Positions 1 to 7,362 of a DNA stretch of 17,755 nt are shown here, one piece after another (position 1 is the first letter of the stretch; every line of letters begins with the position of its first letter). Where the stretch lies: assembly GCA_031253365.1 (NCBI GenBank), contig JAIRWE010000074.1:1-17755 (forward strand), read 5' to 3'. Position numbers and translations under genes: made by a program. The stretch is from Oscillospiraceae bacterium (GTDB lineage: Bacteria; Bacillota; Clostridia; Oscillospirales; Ruminococcaceae). The notes under the pieces are model-generated. The model was not told where the DNA came from, searched no databases, and was given only the letters and a program-made list of their open reading frames with translations.

Positions 1-2
1 GT

Positions 3-116
3 ATCGTCTTTCTCGAATGTGAAGAAAATCCGAAATTGATTGATTTTTATAGCCGAAACGGATTTGAGCCTTTACAAAAAAGCGATAATTATCTTCAAAT
101 GATTAAATATTTGTAA
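3..116 (+). CDS. GNAT-family N-acetyltransferase, C-terminal fragment (5' end outside window)
   Basis: The first complete codon is at position 3 and the frame stays open for 37 codons to a TAA at 114-116. The peptide contains FYSRNGFEPL and ends DNYLQMIKYL. This matches the C-terminal part of GNAT acetyltransferases, where an FYxKxGF motif (helix alpha-4 and strand beta-6 of the acetyl-CoA fold) is followed by a short strand ending in a hydrophobic motif. The substrate cannot be judged from this fragment. It is the only plus-strand gene at this end and converges on the murF-alr gene, with 61 bp between the two stops. The family call is fairly safe because of the FYSRNGF motif, but only about a quarter of the protein is visible. 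Confidence 0.7.
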   Translation: MVFLECEENPKLIDFYSRNGFEPLQKSDNYLQMIKYL

Positions 117-177
117 AAATCACTTGAAAAGTCTTTGTGCTTCCGATTAGATAACACAGACCATCGGGGGGCGCGGT

Positions 178-2697
178 TCAAAAGCACTCCGTTCGGTCGG
201 CTTTGTCCTCGATTTTGGCGATAACCTCATACCCTATCGTGCCGCAAATTTCCGCAATTTCCTCAACGGTGACATTAACGTTGTCAAAAACGGCGATTTC
301 GTCCCCCGTTTTGATTTCCCCTTTTACGTCGGTTACGTCAATGACGGTCAAGTCCATGGAAACAGAGCCGATAATCGGCGCGCGTTGCCCGTTTACGACA
401 AAAAAGCCGTTGCACTCGTTTCGGGGGTCGAACAAACGCCTGAATATTCCGTCGGAATATCCCACGGCCACCGCGGCGCATTTGGTTTTCCTGCTTGTGA
501 CGTATCTTCTGTTATACCCGACGGAAACGCCCTCGTCAAGCTCGCTTATCTGAACAATTCTCGAAACAAATTTTAAAGCCGGTTTTAAATCGACAATATC
601 TCTGAGCGCTTTGCCCGGGTAATAACCGTAGAGCATATAGCCGGGTCTGACCATGTTGAAATGGGCGGCTTCCCGATTAAAGACGGCCGCGCCGGCGCAG
701 GCGTGCTTATACCGAACCTTCCCCGTCACGCTTTCAATGTCGTCGGCTGTTTTTATGAAAAGCTCCGTTTGCCGCCTCGTAAACTCCAAATCCGATTCGT
801 CGAAGCTTTCCGCGCAGGCGTAATGCGTAAAAATCCCCTCGACGACAATGTTTTTGAGTTTGACTATTTTTTCCGCGAAAGCCGAACCGTCGGCGGCGGG
901 AACGCCCAGCCTGTGCATACCCGTGTCCGTTTCTATATGGATTCTCACGGTTTTCCCCCTTAAAACGGCTTCTTCATTGAGCCGCTCGGCGAAGCCCGTG
1001 TCGCAAACCGCCGGAATATACCCCCGCGAGACAATTTCCTCGATGTCCTCGATAAACGGCTGGTATATTATTACAAAATCCGCATCCGGCAAAACGCGGC
1101 GAACGAGCGCGGCTTCCTTCACGTCGGCGACGGCAAGGTACTTGCCGCCGCGAAACACGTTCGCGATTATGTCCGCTCCGCAACCGTATGCGTTCGCCTT
1201 GACCATCGGCATGATTTCAACTTGGCTGCCGACGGCCTTTTTTATTTGGGAATAATTGAATTTCACGGCGCCTATATCCACATACAGCTTGGCGTGATTT
1301 GACGGCAAAACCGCGTGGTCGCTTCTCGAAGCGTTGATACATCTTTTCAGCGTTTCGTAAAATTCCTCCATTTTCATACCGCGCGAACCCTTAATCAAAA
1401 CGACGTCGCCTTCGTTCAACGAACCGCCGACAACGTATTTTTTAAGCGCTTCCGAAAACCCTTCCCTTTCCGACTCGCCGAAACATTCCCCCCTTTTGCC
1501 CGCGCCTCTTTCAAAATCTTTGTAATGCGCGCCGATAAAAAACACGCAATCGACCTGACGGCGAAGACACGTTTCCGCCAAATCGAAATGTTCTTGCCCG
1601 CTGAATTCGCCTAATTCGTTCATTTCGCCCAAAACGGCGATTCTTTTACCTTCGGAGCGATAATTCGCGAGTGTTTCCAACGCGGCGCGCGCGGATTCGG
1701 GGCTGGAATTGTAATAGTCTTTTATCACCGTAATGCCCTTGATAAAAGAAACTTCCGTCCGCATGGAAGAAACCGTATACCGCTCCAGCTCGTCGACCGC
1801 GTCTCGAACGTCAACCCCGAGACGGATTGAGCATAAAATCGCGAATAAGGCGTTTGTTATGTCGTGTTTTCCCGGCACGGGCAAAACGCAGGGATAAAGT
1901 TCCCCGCCGTAATTCACGTCGAAACACGCGGAAACGCCGTCCGACCGGATATTCTCCGCCGATATGTCACCGCGCGCGCCGACGAACGCGGTTTCGTGAA
2001 AGTCCGACCTTACGCCTTTCAGAAGCTCGTCGTCCACGTTAAGTATGATAAGACCATTGTCTTTTAATCCGCAGAGTATTTCAAGTTTGGCTTTAAGTAT
2101 ATTTTCCCGCGAACCCAGATTGCCGATGTGGGCTTTGCCGATATTGGTGATTATGGCAATGTCGGGTCGCGCAATCTTGGAAAGGGTTTCAATTTCGCCC
2201 GTATGGTTCATTCCCATTTCAAAAACCGCGACGTCATACGAGTCGTCAAGCTCCAGCACGGACTTCGGCAGCCCTATCTCGTTATTGAAGTTTTTATCAG
2301 AAAAAAACACCTTGAACTTCGACGCCAGAACAGTCGCCGTCATGTTCTTGACGGTGGTCTTTCCGTTGCTGCCCGTAATCGCTACAACGGGAATGTCAAA
2401 TTTTGTCCTGTAATAAGCCGCCAAGTCTTGCAGTGCCGTCAAGGTGTCGCCGACTTTCAAAACGGGTAAATCCGTTTTTACGTCTTCGGAACAGACAACC
2501 GCGCAAGCCCCTTTGTCCCGCGCAACCGAAATAAAATCATGACCGTCGTACACCTCGCCTTTCAGCGCGACGTAAATATCGCCTTTTTTCAGGCTACGCG
2601 TGTCGGTGCTTACGCCTTTCACGGCAAAGTCCCGCTCACAGCCCGCGGCTTTCGCGCGGGTACAAGAAATAATTTCGGATAAAAAAAAATCTTTCAC
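178..2697 (-). CDS. murF-alr: Bifunctional MurF (UDP-MurNAc-tripeptide--D-Ala-D-Ala ligase) / alanine racemase fusion
   Basis: This 839-aa cytosolic protein joins two cell-wall enzymes. Residues 1-455 are MurF, which adds D-Ala-D-Ala to UDP-MurNAc-tripeptide: the P-loop GSNGKTT is at 109-115, NFNNEIG at 137-142, EMGMNHTGEI at 160-169, the likely carbamylated Lys is K204, and DYYNSSPES (327-335) stands for the usual DxYNANPxS. Residues 468-839 are a type III-fold PLP alanine racemase: VKANAYGCG carries the Schiff-base Lys K500, the catalytic Tyr is Y728 in VGYNRRY, and GSVSMD follows at 777-782. The two parts are joined by a linker of about 13 residues, and each is close to normal length. The start is GTG (2695-2697) behind a G-rich SD (CCGGGGG). 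The gene begins 13 nt after ddl, so the two are very likely co-transcribed. The fusion is well known in Bacteroidota; in a Gram-positive-looking context it is noteworthy. The domain calls are very secure. Confidence 0.96.
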   Translation of the reverse strand: MKDFFLSEIISCTRAKAAGCERDFAVKGVSTDTRSLKKGDIYVALKGEVYDGHDFISVARDKGACAVVCSEDVKTDLPVLKVGDTLTALQDLAAYYRTKFDIPVVAITGSNGKTTVKNMTATVLASKFKVFFSDKNFNNEIGLPKSVLELDDSYDVAVFEMGMNHTGEIETLSKIARPDIAIITNIGKAHIGNLGSRENILKAKLEILCGLKDNGLIILNVDDELLKGVRSDFHETAFVGARGDISAENIRSDGVSACFDVNYGGELYPCVLPVPGKHDITNALFAILCSIRLGVDVRDAVDELERYTVSSMRTEVSFIKGITVIKDYYNSSPESARAALETLANYRSEGKRIAVLGEMNELGEFSGQEHFDLAETCLRRQVDCVFFIGAHYKDFERGAGKRGECFGESEREGFSEALKKYVVGGSLNEGDVVLIKGSRGMKMEEFYETLKRCINASRSDHAVLPSNHAKLYVDIGAVKFNYSQIKKAVGSQVEIMPMVKANAYGCGADIIANVFRGGKYLAVADVKEAALVRRVLPDADFVIIYQPFIEDIEEIVSRGYIPAVCDTGFAERLNEEAVLRGKTVRIHIETDTGMHRLGVPAADGSAFAEKIVKLKNIVVEGIFTHYACAESFDESDLEFTRRQTELFIKTADDIESVTGKVRYKHACAGAAVFNREAAHFNMVRPGYMLYGYYPGKALRDIVDLKPALKFVSRIVQISELDEGVSVGYNRRYVTSRKTKCAAVAVGYSDGIFRRLFDPRNECNGFFVVNGQRAPIIGSVSMDLTVIDVTDVKGEIKTGDEIAVFDNVNVTVEEIAEICGTIGYEVIAKIEDKADRTECF

Positions 2698-2710
2698 TGA
2701 AACCCCCGGC

Positions 2711-5086
2711 TTATTCGGATATGATGTACTCCAACAATTCCGTCGGATATAACGGGGGAACCTCTTTTGCCCCCTGCTGAAACAACACCGTGGACGGCGA
2801 CAGCCCCGGCAGGCTGTTTATTTCAATAATGATAATTTCGCGGGTTTTATTATTGGCGAATATGTCAATCCGGCAATAACCGCCGACCCCGCACGCCTTC
2901 GCGACAAGCTCCGTGTTTTTCTTTATCAGTTTTACAAATTCGGCGCCGATAATATGCTCCGGCGGCGGGGTAAGATTGATTCCCGAACCGCCCTGAAACT
3001 TTTCCTCCACGCCGAGGACATCGTTGTCCGCGATTGTCACGCTCGGGTTCATGGAATGATACTCCCCGCCCTTTTCCAGCACCCCCACGGTTAATTCCAC
3101 CCAGTCCGCCTCGGTTTTAACGACCACTTCGCGGCTTTTCACCTCGAACTCCGCCGTTTCGATATACTCTTCGAATAAAAATTCGCCGTATTCTTTCGGC
3201 AGCTGAATCTTGTTGGGTTGGTTGTAAAACGTATTTTCGGGAATAAAAGTGGCGTCGGAAACGCCCAGAACGCCGTATGTCTTCAAATCGGCGGCGTCGC
3301 GCAACACGACGATTCCCGTCGAACAGCCGTCGCTGTTCGGCTTGACGACAACCGCTTCGCCGCCGAAATACCCGCAAAGCGACTCCCACTCGTTTTTCGG
3401 ATTTTTCAGAAAATCCCTGATTAACGACATATCGAACTTTTTCTTCCGGCAGGAGCGAAGATTGGGAACCCCCAAAGCGTTGACGCGCTCGCCCGTCGCG
3501 TATTTGTCCATACACAGCCTTGAAGCCGCCCAACCGGAACCGTTAAAATGAATTCCGCGTTCCTCCAACAGTTTTTGCAGCGTTCCGTTTTCGCCGAAAC
3601 CGCCGTGCAGACAAATGAACACGTCCGCGCCTTCGCTCTTGGTTATTGAAAAAAAATCCTCCGGCGAAAGCCTGACGGCGGGGGTAACGGCGTTTCCCGC
3701 CGTGTTTTCGGCGCCTAATTCGGTTATTATGTCATCCTTCAGCGCAAGCGTATGTCGGGAAAACCCCGTATTCAAAATCTTATCGTGGATTTCTTCCGCG
3801 GTGTGGTTCAGCGCCGTCGCATACGGAATTTCATACACGCAAAGCGCGCCGCCCTCGGAAGTCAAAATATAGGGAACGGGGTGATATTTCGACGAATTCA
3901 GCAGCTTTAACCAAGTGTTTGTGCCGCTTAACACCGAAACCTGCCGCTCGGACGTCACCCCGCCCATCAAGACATTCACGCGGCGCTTACCGACGTTATC
4001 CCTCAAAACCGGGTTAAACGGTATTTTGTATCTGGCGCAGGCGTTTCGCAAAATATACCTGATTAAGCCGCCGTGGCTGAACCCTATTACCGCCGCCTGC
4101 TGAAAAATAAAACTGTTTTGTTCCATGCCGCTGACGGGGTTAAAATCGGAGAAGTATATTTCCCCGCCGTCCAGTAACCATCCGTCAATCCGCAAAAAAT
4201 CCCTGGCTCCCGCAAACGAAAACAAGTATTGCGCCGCGTCGCGAATTTTGTCCGTAACTTCATCGTCAAAACCGGCGGGGCAATAGTAACGGGTTTCGGT
4301 CGTCGGCATATACTTTTTTCTGCGGTCGAATATTTCCCCGGACGCCGATTTCCCGTCTTTGTCAAGTATTTCAATTTCCGTGGGAAGCAAAGCGACGGGA
4401 ACGCCGTCGCGTTCAAGAATTATAACGGTGAATTCCCTGCCGCGACAAAGTTTCTCGACGACGATGCCGCCGTACTCGTTTGTTAATTCTTCCGCCTTTT
4501 TGACGGCGTCCTCAAGGTTCGCCGCCTTTTCCACCCCGATGGAAGAACCGCCCTCAATCGGTTTCAATACAGCCTCTTTTAACCCGTGAACGCCGAAAAA
4601 GGCTTTTATGCCCGCCGCCAAATCGTCCCCCTTGTATAAAAACAGCTTCGGTATGGTGAACATATTGCCGGCTTTAAGAATCTTTTCTTCCGCGTTGCGT
4701 TTGCTGTACATGATTTCGCAGGCTTTCGCCGGGGAGGCGACATGGGGAATACCGTTATCTTCCAGAAACCTTTGCAGTTCGCCGTCCTCGCCGTATTTCC
4801 CGTGCATTACGGGAAACGCCAAATCCCTGCCTTTAAGGAAACGCAGAAAAGAATCGCCGTCGATGCAGTTCCCTTGCGAATGAAGCATAAACTTAAAGTC
4901 GGAAGTGGTGTTGGAATAAAGGAAGGTTTCATCAATCAGATATTTTCGACGTTCTTCGTTCATAAAAACGATTTGAGCTGAAACATCCGGCATTTTCCTC
5001 ATGTGGTCGTATATCGAACGCGCCGAGTTCAATGAAATACTGCATTCTTTTGAAGGACCGCCGCAAATCAAAGCAACATTCAGCAT
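2711..5086 (-). CDS. ddl: Tandem D-alanine--D-alanine ligase (two fused ATP-grasp Ddl domains)
   Basis: At 791 aa this is about twice the usual Ddl length, and it holds two complete ATP-grasp ligase units. Domain 1 (about 1-362) has GGPSKE (E14), VMHGKYGEDGELQ (93-105), KPIEGGSSIG (175-184), an omega-loop KKYM with Y259, RID (299-301) and DFNPVSGM (314-321). Domain 2 (about 368-791) has GGVTSE (E380), LHGGFGENGTLQ (493-504), KPNSDGCSTG (582-591), EEKFQGG with F697, RID (739-741) and EINSLPGL (755-762). By eye, domain 1 keeps the Glu-Ser-Tyr triad of E. coli DdlB (E15, S150, Y216) but has Asp for the metal ligand Glu270. Domain 2 keeps Asp/Glu/Asn metal ligands but has C588 and F697 at the Ser150 and Tyr216 positions. 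The ATG has a GGAGG SD 7 nt upstream. murF-alr, the next gene, uses the dipeptide product. Ligase family is certain; the activity of each half is not. Confidence 0.93.
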   Translation of the reverse strand: MLNVALICGGPSKECSISLNSARSIYDHMRKMPDVSAQIVFMNEERRKYLIDETFLYSNTTSDFKFMLHSQGNCIDGDSFLRFLKGRDLAFPVMHGKYGEDGELQRFLEDNGIPHVASPAKACEIMYSKRNAEEKILKAGNMFTIPKLFLYKGDDLAAGIKAFFGVHGLKEAVLKPIEGGSSIGVEKAANLEDAVKKAEELTNEYGGIVVEKLCRGREFTVIILERDGVPVALLPTEIEILDKDGKSASGEIFDRRKKYMPTTETRYYCPAGFDDEVTDKIRDAAQYLFSFAGARDFLRIDGWLLDGGEIYFSDFNPVSGMEQNSFIFQQAAVIGFSHGGLIRYILRNACARYKIPFNPVLRDNVGKRRVNVLMGGVTSERQVSVLSGTNTWLKLLNSSKYHPVPYILTSEGGALCVYEIPYATALNHTAEEIHDKILNTGFSRHTLALKDDIITELGAENTAGNAVTPAVRLSPEDFFSITKSEGADVFICLHGGFGENGTLQKLLEERGIHFNGSGWAASRLCMDKYATGERVNALGVPNLRSCRKKKFDMSLIRDFLKNPKNEWESLCGYFGGEAVVVKPNSDGCSTGIVVLRDAADLKTYGVLGVSDATFIPENTFYNQPNKIQLPKEYGEFLFEEYIETAEFEVKSREVVVKTEADWVELTVGVLEKGGEYHSMNPSVTIADNDVLGVEEKFQGGSGINLTPPPEHIIGAEFVKLIKKNTELVAKACGVGGYCRIDIFANNKTREIIIIEINSLPGLSPSTVLFQQGAKEVPPLYPTELLEYIISE

Positions 5087-5101
5087 CAGGCAACCTCCGA
5101 A
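5086..5101 (-). promoter_or_regulatory. SD-containing repeat TTCGGAGGTTGCCTGA, copy 1 (ddl ribosome binding site)
   Basis: On the minus strand the 16-mer TTCGGAGGTTGCCTGA runs straight into the ddl ATG, forming TGATG. It contains GGAGG at 7-nt spacing and so sets the ddl start. Near-identical copies occur at 6488-6503 (tgt) and 13309-13324 (nifJ leader), and a degenerate one at 13465-13480. Confidence 0.7.
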
Positions 5102-5110
5102 AGCCGTTCG

Positions 5111-5156
5111 GGCAGTCTTCGGAACCCCCGCGAAAAGGGGGTTTCCAAAGACTGCC
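5111..5156 (-). other. Strong intercistronic stem-loop between the zinc-ribbon gene and ddl
   Basis: GGCAGTCTT (5111-5119) pairs with AAGACTGCC (5148-5156). The stem continues inward through GG/CC, AA/TT and CCCCC/GGGGG (5125-5129 with 5137-5141), with one mismatch and one bulged T, around a 7-nt loop (5130-5136). That is about 18 base pairs. It starts directly after the TAA of the upstream small gene. No T-tract follows on the minus strand, so it is a poor intrinsic terminator. It may instead protect or separate mRNA segments (inference). Confidence 0.7.
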
Positions 5157-5157
5157 T

Positions 5158-5328
5158 TTAATCCGCTTTGTTAATCTTGTTCCAGTCCCTCGCGGCGTAA
5201 TCCTGCGTGGCCGACTCTCTCGCCGTTTTACCGCAGCTTCTGCAACTGGCGAAATACATACCCGAAAAGGGGTCTAATTTCACTTCGGCGTTACCGCCGC
5301 AAGTCTTACATTTGAGCAATTCCTCCAT
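5158..5328 (-). CDS. Small Lar-like zinc-ribbon protein (56 aa)
   Basis: This gene starts at an ATG (5326-5328) with GGAGG 10 nt upstream and ends at TAA. The protein has two CxxC pairs, CKTCGG (residues 7-12) and CRSCGK (29-34), about 20 residues apart. Its tail contains the pattern ARESATQDYAARDWN. This matches the layout of the Lar-type restriction-alleviation zinc-ribbon family (CPFCGG, then an aromatic strand, CxxCG, and an alanine-rich helix ending in WN). Many members sit in phages and many more are chromosomal proteins of unknown role; the name does not prove an anti-restriction function. It lies 29 nt after tgt and before ddl in the same direction, so it is probably a member of that operon. 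The start, SD and Cys pattern make a real gene very likely; its function is unknown. Confidence 0.8.
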   Translation of the reverse strand: MEELLKCKTCGGNAEVKLDPFSGMYFASCRSCGKTARESATQDYAARDWNKINKAD

Positions 5329-5357
5329 AATATTTACACCTCCTCGCCGGATTGAAT

Positions 5358-6488
5358 CTATACAACCATACTTAATTTTTCCGAGTTTTCGCGCCTGAAA
5401 TCGTCAAACTTGCCGACGTCAATCGCGTTTCGTATACGCTCGGTGAGCTTGTTATAAAAAAACAGATTATGCTGTGAAACCAATCGCCCCGCCAGCATTT
5501 CCCCCGCTTTGAAAAGATGCCTTATGTACGAGCGCGAAAAATTTAGGCAGGTGGGGCAGCCGCATTCATCGTCAAGCGGACTGTCGTCCTTCTCGTAACG
5601 CCTGTTCGTCGCGTGGACAATTCCGCGACCGGTGAAAACCGTGGCGTGGCGGGCGTTGCGCGTAGGCATCACGCAGTCGAACATATCAATCCCGCGGGCG
5701 ACGGATTCAATAATATCGGAAGGCGTTCCCACGCCCATGAGATAGCGGGGCTTGCCGACGGGCATACGGGGCGCGACAGCCTCAATAACGCGAAACATAT
5801 CCTCCTTGGATTCACCCACGGAAAGCCCGCCGATTGCGTAACCGGGCAAATCCAATTCGGCGATTTCGCTCATGTGTCCGATACGGATATCCTCGAACGT
5901 TCCGCCTTGATTTATCCCGAACAAAGCCCGCGCCGACGCTTCGGGCGAAGCCGACGCGAGCCTTTTCAGTTCGTCGGCGCACCTGACAAGCCACCTTGTC
6001 GTTCGCTTAACCGAGCCTTCCGTGTAACCGCGTTCGGCGGAACCGGGAATACATTCGTCGAACGCCGCCACCATATCCGAACCGAGGTTATACTGAATAC
6101 GCATACTCTCTTCCGGATCCATAAAGATTTTGGTGCCGTCGACGTGCGACGAAAAATGAACGCCCTCTTCCGTAATTTTGCGGAGTTTAGCCAACGAAAA
6201 CACCTGAAACCCGCCGCTGTCGGTAAACACGGGTCCGTCCCAATTCATAAAACCGTGAAGCCCGCCCATGTCGCGGACGATTCCGTCGCCGGGGCGAATA
6301 TGCAAATGATAGGTGTTACAAAGGACAACCTGACACCCGAGCGTTTTCAGCTCCGGCGCGGTAACCCCGCCCTTAATCGCGGCAGCCGTGGCGACGTTCA
6401 TAAAAAACGGGGTTTCAATTACCCCGCGCGCGACGCACAGCCGCCCCCGCCGCGCTCCCGAATCGGTTTTAACGAGGTTGAATAGCAT
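5358..6488 (-). CDS. tgt: Queuine/preQ1 tRNA-guanine transglycosylase
   Basis: The product (376 aa from the chosen start) exchanges guanine-34 for preQ1 in tRNAs with GUN anticodons, the committed step of queuosine modification. Visible family marks: TDSGGFQVFSL with the general acid/base D90, FDECIPG (143-149), GGLSVGE (220-226), the nucleophile D271 in FDCVMPTRNARH, and the zinc site C309, C311, C314 and H340. The length is normal for bacterial Tgt. The reading frame extends 8 codons further upstream, but ATG 6486-6488 has GGAGG 7 nt before it and fits the family N-terminus (LVKTDSGARRG), so it is preferred. The gene follows the PepE-like gene by 30 nt. No other queuosine genes (queA, yajC) are adjacent, which is unlike the common arrangement. 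Its substrates include tRNA-His, which is encoded 3 kb away. Confidence 0.97.
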   Translation of the reverse strand: MLFNLVKTDSGARRGRLCVARGVIETPFFMNVATAAAIKGGVTAPELKTLGCQVVLCNTYHLHIRPGDGIVRDMGGLHGFMNWDGPVFTDSGGFQVFSLAKLRKITEEGVHFSSHVDGTKIFMDPEESMRIQYNLGSDMVAAFDECIPGSAERGYTEGSVKRTTRWLVRCADELKRLASASPEASARALFGINQGGTFEDIRIGHMSEIAELDLPGYAIGGLSVGESKEDMFRVIEAVAPRMPVGKPRYLMGVGTPSDIIESVARGIDMFDCVMPTRNARHATVFTGRGIVHATNRRYEKDDSPLDDECGCPTCLNFSRSYIRHLFKAGEMLAGRLVSQHNLFFYNKLTERIRNAIDVGKFDDFRRENSEKLSMVV

Positions 6489-6503
6489 CAGGCGACCTCC
6501 GAA
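6488..6503 (-). promoter_or_regulatory. SD-containing repeat TTCGGAGGTCGCCTGA, copy 2 (tgt ribosome binding site)
   Basis: This differs by one base from the copy before ddl and, like it, overlaps the start codon as TGATG. It supports starting tgt at 6488 rather than at an in-frame ATG at 6512, where the SD would lie inside the gene. Confidence 0.65.
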
Positions 6504-6518
6504 AAGGGGCATTCGGCG

Positions 6519-7193
6519 TCAGCCCGCCGCTTCGCGTTTGCGGAAACAGCTCACGTCGCCTATAACGCTCATAATACCGTTATCAAGGACAACCGCGCCC
6601 TCTTCACCGATTGCGTAAACCGGCAACCCGCGTTCCGTAACAACCTGCCTTATATGATGGTTTTGCGCTTCGTCGCGCTCATAATTCAATTCCACGTCGA
6701 AGCCTTCCGCGAAACGGAACCCCAAACTGTAACAAAAATTGTTGCGGTTGCCCCCGGAAATATGGTAACTGGCAAGCTGAACCTGCGCCCCCGCCCCAAA
6801 ACCGATTACCACGCCGCTGTGTTCCTCGATAACGTCGTACAACCCGAACTCAATCACCCGCGCCATAATTTTTTCGGCGGCGCCGCCGGGAAAATAGATT
6901 ATGTCCGCTTTTTCGATTTTCCCTTTTGCCACGGACGGAGAGTCGCGAAAATAATCGATATACTCTATGTCGTCGCGGTGTATTCCGTAATGCTTGAACG
7001 ATTTTTCAATCGCCGTACTCAAAACGCCGTTCTCCCCGTAAAACCCGTCCCATTCCTCGCCGGAGGAAATTTCCCCCTCGCGAAACGAAAAAGCGACAAC
7101 CGCCACACGGTCACCCTTTTTGATATACTTTTTGAAATCCTTCAAGCACCACCTTTTGCTTATGTCGTACCTGCTCAGTAAAATGTTAATCAT
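6519..7193 (-). CDS. Peptidase E (S51)/class I glutamine-amidotransferase-like protein, predicted inactive
   Basis: This 224-aa protein has the S51/PepE fold signature: MINILLSRYD at the start, YFPGGAAEKIM (100-110, the usual GGNPEKL region), VVIGFGAGAQVQ (128-139) and ELNYERDEAQNH (168-179). In active PepE-type proteins the third motif reads GxSAGA, with Ser as nucleophile. Here residue 133 is Gly (codon GGG), which is more than one base change from any Ser codon, so hydrolase activity by the usual mechanism is unlikely. The rest of the fold looks intact, which suggests a retained non-catalytic role such as binding. The ATG has a GGAGG SD 8 nt upstream. It is the first gene after the promoter at 7304-7332, and it leads the operon with tgt and the cell-wall genes. 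No function can be assigned. Confidence 0.85.
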   Translation of the reverse strand: MINILLSRYDISKRWCLKDFKKYIKKGDRVAVVAFSFREGEISSGEEWDGFYGENGVLSTAIEKSFKHYGIHRDDIEYIDYFRDSPSVAKGKIEKADIIYFPGGAAEKIMARVIEFGLYDVIEEHSGVVIGFGAGAQVQLASYHISGGNRNNFCYSLGFRFAEGFDVELNYERDEAQNHHIRQVVTERGLPVYAIGEEGAVVLDNGIMSVIGDVSCFRKREAAG

Positions 7194-7297
7194 ATATCAG
7201 TCCTCCGTTCCCGCGACGGCTCAAAACCGCCGACCTGTGGTATTTTCCGAGTCAACCCCCCGAAAAGCGGCGAAAAAAAGCGGTTTTCGGTGATTGC
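7194..7297 (-). promoter_or_regulatory. Structured 5' leader of the pepE-like/tgt/ddl/murF-alr operon
   Basis: About 100 nt separate the predicted start of transcription from the first ATG. The leader holds two inverted repeats: CGAAAAGCG (7261-7269) with CGGTTTTCG (7281-7289), with one mismatch and a T-rich loop on the RNA strand; and CGACGG (7214-7219) with CCGCCG (7227-7232), which sits just before the SD at 7201-7206. No known riboswitch class was recognised, and there is no small reading frame with its own SD. A role in translational control is possible but unproven. Confidence 0.4.
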
Positions 7298-7303
7298 GCT
7301 GAA

Positions 7304-7332
7304 ATTATACCACATATTGTCTTAAAAAGCAA
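7304..7332 (-). promoter_or_regulatory. Sigma-A-type promoter for the tgt/cell-wall operon
   Basis: Read on the minus strand: -35 TTGCTT (7327-7332), exactly 17 nt, then a perfect -10 TATAAT (7304-7309) with an extended TGG in front. The wider string ATGTGGTATAATT is nearly the same as at the nifJ promoter (ATGTGGTAGAATT). Transcription would begin near 7297. It lies only about 40 nt after the DUF1893 stop. Confidence 0.8.
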
Positions 7333-7362
7333 GTCTTTTTTACATATATTGATAAAAATCAA

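Noticed and set aside
117..177. Bidirectional terminator between the GNAT fragment and murF-alr
   Set aside because: Only an imperfect GTCT..GTG/CAC..AGAC pairing with a bulge and a long loop is seen, with no T-run on either strand.
2711..5086. A van-type glycopeptide resistance cluster
   Set aside because: No VanH-like dehydrogenase, VanX/Y dipeptidase or VanRS pair is in the window. The F697 observation alone does not justify calling resistance.
5613..6485. Plus-strand open frame of 290 codons opposite tgt
   Set aside because: It is an antisense shadow of a certain gene with biased third positions. It has no recognisable domain and is rich in Arg and His, as such shadows are.
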